From Nageia nagi (Eukaryota > Pinophyta), in NCBI GenBank assembly GCA_050084985.1, contig JBITNC010000001.1:215202001-215266000 (forward strand): DNA of 64,000 nt. The letters are read 5' to 3'. Below the pieces are notes generated by a model. The model was not told the origin of the DNA. It did no database searches and saw nothing but the letters and a program-made list of their open reading frames with translations. The translations under genes and the position numbers were made by a program. Every line of letters starts with the position of its first letter. The first letter of the stretch is position 1. Below, piece by piece: positions 58,286-64,000 of this stretch.

Positions 58286-59480
58286 CCCTAGAAAAAACAT
58301 AATCTATAGGTAATGGACCCCCTTAACCATTTGTAGATATGGTTTTTTACCTACAACTACTATAGGTACTATACTAATCGATGGGTTGATTTGTGGATTG
58401 GTCCATTAGTTGACCTATGAGTCAGTCTATGGGCTAACCTACTAGCTAGACCATGAGCTAGTCTTGGTTGATACATAACCTAAACCATGGGATAGTCTTG
58501 GTTCATCCATGAGCTAGTCCATAGGCCATTCCTTTAGTTGGTCCATAGGTCATTCCATGGTTTGACCTAAGCCTAAGAACATAATGGTATATGGGCTAGG
58601 TTAAGATTGATTCATGGATCACCATATAAGTCAATTGATAGGCTAGTCCATGGATTGATCTATAGGCCAACCCATGGGCCAATCCATATGCCTTTCCATG
58701 GGTTGATCTTAGGGTCAACCCACTAGCTGATCCATTAATCAATCCTTAGGCCATTCCATGGGTCAATCCATGGACCATCCATGGGCCTAGTAAAAATATA
58801 CACCATATGCAATGGAGCCCCTTAACCATTTATAAATAAGCATTTTTACCTAAACCTAATATAAATACTAATTTAGTCTATGGGCTTATCCATGGGTCAG
58901 TTCATGGGCTAGTCCATTAGCTAATCTATATGTACATCAATGGGTCAAACTATAATCTAGTCCTTAGGCTGACCTATTGATTGAACCATAATCTAGTCTA
59001 GCTTAGTTGATGGGGTGTACCATAAACCAATCTAGGTTGTTCCATGAGCTAGTACATGGTTGAGTCATTATACTAGTCCATGGGCCTAAAACAAACATAT
59101 ACCATAGGTAATGGACCCCCTTAACCATTTATAGATAGGTTTGTTTACCTAAAACTATCATATGTACCATGTTAGTTGAGGCCTGATCACTAACTAGTCC
59201 ATGGATTATTTTATGGGATGGTCTATTAGCTGATCTATGTGCCATTTCATGGGTCCATCAATGGGTTAGTATTTCAAAATACCTACTAAGTAGACCATGG
59301 GTGAGTCCATGTCAATCCATGGGTTGAATCATAGGTTGGTCAATGGATTGAACCATAGGTTGTTTTGTAGGCCAAATCATGGGTTGGTCCATGGACCTAA
59401 CTAGGTTGTTCCATGGCTCGATTTGGGTTTACCATAGGGTGTTTCTTAGACTAATTCATGGGTTGATTAACCAATCCCTA

Positions 59481-60521
59481 GGATGTATAATGGTACAATG
59501 CTTGGGCTAACTAAGGAATGCACATACCAAGCCTTTGCTACCTATTTTTTCCATATTGGTTCCTTGATCAGGCCATAGGTTGGGCCAATGCTAGAATTTC
59601 CATTACTTTTGATAAATTATGATACGTCAATGAATGGACCATGCCTTTAGTGTATTAAGATGTTCCTTTAGTTTGGTTAGTCCTCTAAGAATCGATGTAT
59701 GATGTGTTGGTGTCTAATACAAGGTTACTAAAAAATACATGTCATAGGAAAACCACCCCCTTATATGATTGTAGACATGTCTTTTCACCTAAAACTACTA
59801 TGATAGGGTGACCTCTCCAAGGATGAGTGGATTAGAGTGTAACCTCTAGTACACCAAGAGCATATTTAGACCCAAACTACCATGCCTTAGGAACCATGGT
59901 GGATAAGAGAGAGAGATTCCATTCCTATGGTTGGACTAAATGGGCTAATAGGGTGAATAAAGATCAAGGGTAACTTAGGGGTGTAACCCATTAGAAGGCC
60001 ATTGGTTGGGAGATGTGATAAGGTCTTAATGGGTACCTATGGTAGCGCATTGCTAGCAAACTTGGAATAGTAATGCACTAGGACCCTTGATACTCTAAGG
60101 GATTGAGTTATGTCTTTAGGGTTCAATCCCTTAGGTAGACTATAATTAAGGAATTTATGAATGATAGAGCTAGCTAGAATCTCTAATCATACCATGCCTA
60201 GGTTGTTAGTCTATGGTTTGATGCTACTATTAAGAAGTAACTCTAGTAGCCATGATCCTAATGGTGGCTCATTATAGTACTATTACATGTGATATTAGAG
60301 CCTTAATGGTTTAGGTAAGGAGGGTACCACAAACTAAGTGTATTATGCTAATACAACCCACATGAGGCATGGATGCATTAAGTGGGTTACTCTAACTAGG
60401 CCTTGTATAGGGAGGTAGGTTAAGAGTTTACATTGGTGGCTAATCTATCAAGGCTACATCTTACCATGAGTTATGCAAATGCATTGATAGAGGTAGCATT
60501 AGTCCTTAGTTAGTGATAGCC
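59481..60521. other. Unidentified spacer between the array and the older Athila-like copy
   Basis: The 12-mer phase fades, one decayed core block remains near 59723, and from about 59800 the sequence is a mixed, TAG-rich composition with no ORF over 60 codons and no similarity to the other elements here that I can see. CCTTAGG-like and TAATGGGT words recur. It could be the far edge of the array's parent sequence or an old, unrecognised element. Confidence 0.5.
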
Positions 60522-62077
60522 TAATGAGGCATCAATTCATCATTTAATTTTTTTCAATCTTGAGTTAGTGTACAAGGCTATATGTAGTTGAGGACACTAT
60601 TTTATCCCTTGTTCTACTTGAAAAATTCAAATTTCAATCACATAATAATGCTACATTCAGACTTGCAGGAATTAAACTGGAAAGATAAAGTTGTAGTAAA
60701 TTGAAGGAAATGGAGTTAAACACACACACTAAGATATTATCAAATACTTTGTAGAAAATTGAAAATTGACATGAAACAAATAAGATACCTCTACCAGTAG
60801 GAGTGGGCCCCCTCTTCCTAGTAGAGACTCACAATTAAACACAATGTTAAAGAATTGTCACACTTTTTCACTACTTTTCCAAATGAATTGATATAATTTG
60901 ATTACAAAAGCTAGTCCTTCCTCCTCCCCCTTTTTCTGTCACCAAGTCTCTTATTTATTCTAATAGGCTCATTAATATTTTTTAACTAATCATTCTAAAT
61001 ATATACTACTTGACCTATTCATTTGGGTCATATAATCCTTCTTATCCTACATTGTTTGCTAATATTCTAGAGATAATTCTACAAAGATCAAGTCTAAAAT
61101 AGAATTAGTTACTTTTTCCTTAAGACTAGTTCCAAATTGGAATAAGTCTACTTGACTTCTTCTCTGGCTCCTCTAGTTTCTCTAACTGATCCATGTTTCT
61201 TCTCTATCTTTAATGTAGCTATCATCTTAGCTTTGTGCATTTGATTCTTCTATATTTCTAGAGCTATAATTTAGGAGCCTTTCTAGAGCTACATTTTAGG
61301 AACCTTTCTAGAGCTACATTTCAGGAACCTTTCTGGAGCTACATTTGAAGAGCCTTTTTGGAGCTACATTTTAGGAACCTTTCTAGAGCTAAATTTTAGG
61401 AGCTTTTCTAGAGCTATGGTTTCTAGAACTGAGCCTAGAAATAGTTTTTGGAGCCAAACTTAAGTCACTTTTTGGTGCTAGAATTAAGTTAGTTTCTAGA
61501 GCCATACTAAAGTCGTTTTTGGTGCTAGACTTAAGTTGGTTTCTAGAGCTAGACTGAAGTCACTTTCTGGTGCTAGACTTAAGTCAGTTTCTAGAGCTAG
61601 ATTGAAGTTGCTTTCTAGTGCTAGACTAAAGTCACTTTTTGATGCTAGAATGAAGTCAATTTTTGAAGCCAATCTTAAGTTACTTTCTAGCGCTAGACTT
61701 AAGTCAGTTTTTGGAGCTAGTCTTAAGTTGCTTTCTAGCACTAGACTTAAGTCAATTTTTGGAGCTAGACTTATGTAATTTTTTGGAACTCTCAATTAGA
61801 TTACTTCTAGAGCTAGAAATTTGATACTTATAGCCATAATTATTATGAGAAGTTAGAATATGTGCTTAGTAAATATTATTCAAATATAAATAATAATTTT
61901 TCATGCTTCAAAATTACAAATAACATTAATAAATGAAAGATCAAATAAATATGCATTCAACATTAAATTAGATAGTTTATAACAATTGGTAATATCATTC
62001 AAGTCATAATAGTGTTCCAAATGTCCTTAACATATTAAATAAATGCATCAAAAATGAGACCATTTTGAGTCTCATCA
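60522..62077 (-). repeat. 3' LTR of copy D (1556 bp)
   Basis: Aligns with the other three Athila-like LTRs but is the longest and most diverged. Extra TTTCTAGAGCTACATTTYAGGA-like units fill about 61255-61420, and 24-bp units lie at about 61435-61780. There the minus strand stays open for 99 codons (SLALESNLRLAPKTDLSLAL pattern). Confidence 0.9.
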
Positions 62078-62143
62078 TTCTTCCCAACAGAAAATATTGC
62101 TACTCTTGTAGCAATCAAAATTGAGCCCCCTCAATTACTTAAT

Positions 62144-64000
62144 TTACCTTTTTAAATCATTACTTTCAGAGTCACTAGATTATGGATTAGAATTATGGTT
62201 GGAAGAATTTAAATCTTTCATCATCATGCTTAGGTCATATGGATATAAGTATTCAAAAATCTTTTCTTTATCTTCTCTTGATAGAAGATTTATCTTTGTT
62301 GGGCCTATACTATCCAATCTTGGCCTTTTAACATAATTTTCCAATCCTTTACTCATTCTCATTTCTATTTCCCAAATCTAAAATAACTACTAATTTTGGG
62401 GACTCTCATCTTGCCAAAAAGAAGCTGGTTCCAAAACCAATAATGGTCTAAACCATTGTCCAATCCATTGATAGGGTGCTTTTTTTATTATTGCACATAG
62501 TGTTTCAATTCTTCTTTTGCTCCATCTTAGATTATTTGGGGAAATAATTTCCCTTTACTTGTGCTGATCTATCTAAAAATCCCATCTCTTTTGATAACTA
62601 TCTAAAGCCTGATTAAATATAGACTATGTTGTGGTTAGGCATCTGGTCAAGCGATCATTTAACATTCCTTGGTAATTGTTTAGATCTCTATTTATTTTAG
62701 CCATGAAAAGTGATCTTGCCTCATCAACATACATAGGTTGTTGTTTGACCTAAAAATTATCACTCAAATCTTTTTGTAGGATTTGTTCCATTTCATCTCC
62801 CCATTGAATTTGATTATACAAAATAGATACAAAAGCTTGTACCTAGATTTCCCCTACAAACACTATTGGAAAGAACCTTGTGTTACCTCTAAGAATGAAA
62901 TTATGAACATACAATTCACACAAGAGGTATCTTTCTTGTTCTATTGCTTCAAAATATGCTCTAATAATGTTTGCTCCTATATCTAAGTTATATGGCAATC
63001 CTTCCTTGATTCTTTTTACTTACCATTTCAAAAATTGCTCTTTGAGGTACCTACTGTACATCACTGAGGGTTGCTTCAACTGAACAAGCTCATCACATAT
63101 TCTATATAAATCTCTAACTACTTACTTTATGAGTGGAATTTATTTGTTATGCTTCTTAAAAGTTCTAATCTCTTGAAGAGTTTTGAAGTTTGAATCTTCC
63201 ATCCTTTCAATAATTTCTTCTAATTATTGAATAGTATCTTTTAGTTATTTTATTTCTTCATTCTATTTTGCAACTAAATTGGCTAACTGCTCCCCTACTT
63301 ATTCAACATTTTGACATCTATCCAAAGAAATTCCCTTTTTCTCTAATTTAGTTGCTAATTATTGAAGCATATTAGGCATTTTCCTTTCCTTAGCTAACAT
63401 TATTTCTAAGCTAGCACAATCTTGAAGCAATCGTAAATACTATTCCTCTAACTTTGTACTCTTATCAATAAGAATAGAATTTTCACTTACCAATTATGCA
63501 TTTACTTATTCCATAGCCCAGAGTTGCTTTTGTAATTTTTAGAGCTCTAATTCCTTTTCTTGCTCCAATCTTCTAGTGGTATCTTCTAGAATTTGTATAT
63601 CTAATTTTGGAGCTGATTCTAGAGTTGATTTTGGAGCTAGTTCTAAAGGTTGAATTTCTTCTGCTATTAGATCTAATTCATTAATAGTAATTGGATGGCC
63701 ACTATCATTTCTTTTTGGAGTCTTTTTCACTTGATATCTTTTTTATGGGGATGACTCTTTTTCTGGAGACTGCTTCTTCCTTAACTTTTTTTATCTTCTC
63801 TTAAATACAAGTTGTAATTCTATTTCTTCTGGACTAGAAGGAATGTCCTATTGTGTACCTACATTGAAACTTTCCTCTATCTAAACTATGTTAATGTTTT
63901 TAATAGAAATAAATAGAATAGTTTCAATGTGAGAGCTTGATGCCTCTCCCATTTCTATAGTTCCCATTTTTAATACCTCATGAATGTCAAGGTTTTCTAA
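62144..64000 (-). pseudogene. Long coiled-coil extra ORF downstream of pol (copy D)
   Basis: The minus-strand frame entering at 64000 stays in register to the stop at 62144-62146, over 600 codons, interrupted by about 25 stops but no frameshift that I could detect. Order: a basic, serine/proline-rich start; IQPLELAPKSTLESAPKLDI near 63620, which resembles the LTR minisatellite reading; a long glutamine/leucine/lysine coiled coil (63560-63130; LATKLEKKGISLDRC, LKDTIQ, LEEIIERMED); then a globular C-terminal domain (EGLPYNLDIGANIIRAYFEA, ELYVHNFILRGNTRFFPIV, RPRLDSIGPTKINLLSREDK). I recognise no family. Several stops here are CAG or TGG in the complete copy. There is no signal peptide or membrane anchor in the visible part, so an envelope role is unsupported. 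Confidence 0.72.

Larger units (their letters stand above)
51383..59480. repeat. Diverged 12-bp palindromic minisatellite with ~85-bp core blocks, ~8.1 kb
   Basis: The basic unit is a degenerate 12-mer, CCATGG-RCTAGY (CCATGGGCTAGT, CCATGGGCCAAT, CTATGGGTTGGT and so on), kept in 12-bp phase over long runs. Every 270-520 bp an ~85-bp block interrupts, with AATGGACCCCCTTAACCATT then TTTTTTACCTAAAACTACTATAGGTA. Blocks start near 51544, 51977, 52432, 52703, 53222, 53672, 54062, 54570, 54920, 55337, 55794, 56110, 56599, 57065, 57430, 57937, 58286, 58786 and 59084, and a weaker one near 59723. The spacings of the first eight intervals repeat in the next eight, giving a ~3.37-kb higher-order unit. 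Stops are dense in all frames, so it is non-coding. Confidence 0.9.
60522..64000 (-). mobile_element. Older Athila-like copy, 3' end (copy D), continuing off the right edge
   Basis: A 3' LTR (60522-62077) is followed by a purine tract and a long extra ORF on the minus strand. The LTR start is mutated from TGATGAG to TAATGAG, and stops and small changes are far denser than in the complete copy, so it is older. The target duplicate next to 60522 cannot be checked because the 5' end is outside. Confidence 0.88.

Noticed and set aside
58286-59722. A third full higher-order unit of the 12-bp array
   Set aside because: Block spacings 500, 298 and 639 do not follow the pattern of units 1 and 2, and the private variants are absent.
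61496-61795. 99-codon minus-strand frame (SLALESNLRLAPK repeats)
   Set aside because: Same minisatellite in copy D's LTR; the period of 24 keeps all such frames open. Reported as a repeat instead.

Overview
This window holds only transposable elements and tandem repeats. I see no single-copy host gene, no tRNA or rRNA gene and no bacterial features. It looks like heterochromatin of a large-genome seed plant. A conifer or other gymnosperm is plausible, but that is inference. Everything recognisable is Ty3/gypsy LTR retrotransposon, and the retroviral-type genes are broken mainly by C-to-T and G-to-A changes.

Layout. Positions 1935-51382 are one old chromovirus-like gypsy element on the minus strand, split by later insertions. 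Its pieces are 1935-2662 (LTR edge, PPT, integrase end), 30415-31685 (RT), 38188-39797 (gag and protease) and 39798-40030 plus 50481-51382 (5' LTR). Four insertions interrupt it. (a) An Athila-like element on the minus strand starts off the left edge and ends with its 5' LTR at 477-1934. (b) A very large Tat/Ogre-like element on the plus strand spans 2663-30409 and is itself interrupted by (c). (c) A pol-less, gag-bearing element on the minus strand (6808-14929, TSD AGAAC) carries a plant-mobile-domain gene in antisense. (d) A second member of family (c) lies on the plus strand (31686-38182, TSD GTAAT). (e) A complete Athila-like element lies on the minus strand (40031-50475, TSD ACAAG) with one continuous gag-pol frame.

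Right of the nest, 51383-59480 is an 8-kb array of a diverged, almost self-complementary 12-bp repeat (CCATGG-RCTAGY). It is punctuated by about 20 copies of a conserved ~85-bp block and organised as a ~3.37-kb higher-order duplication. A spacer of unknown content (59481-60521) follows. Then comes an older Athila-like copy on the minus strand (60522 to beyond 64000), which preserves a long extra ORF downstream of pol that is truncated in element (e).

How the parts relate. The Tat/Ogre-like element encodes Gag, protease, RT, two RNase H domains and integrase, plus an extra ORF with an internally duplicated domain. The two pol-less elements have a Tat-type Gag with a similar C-terminal tail, so they look like non-autonomous relatives that would need such a polymerase in trans. 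The most interesting items are the antisense plant-mobile-domain gene with its own TATA box and introns, the duplicated-domain ORF of the Tat element, the coiled-coil extra ORF of the Athila-like elements, the palindromic 12-bp higher-order array, and the paired deamination of TGACGTCA-like sites in the Tat LTR repeats.
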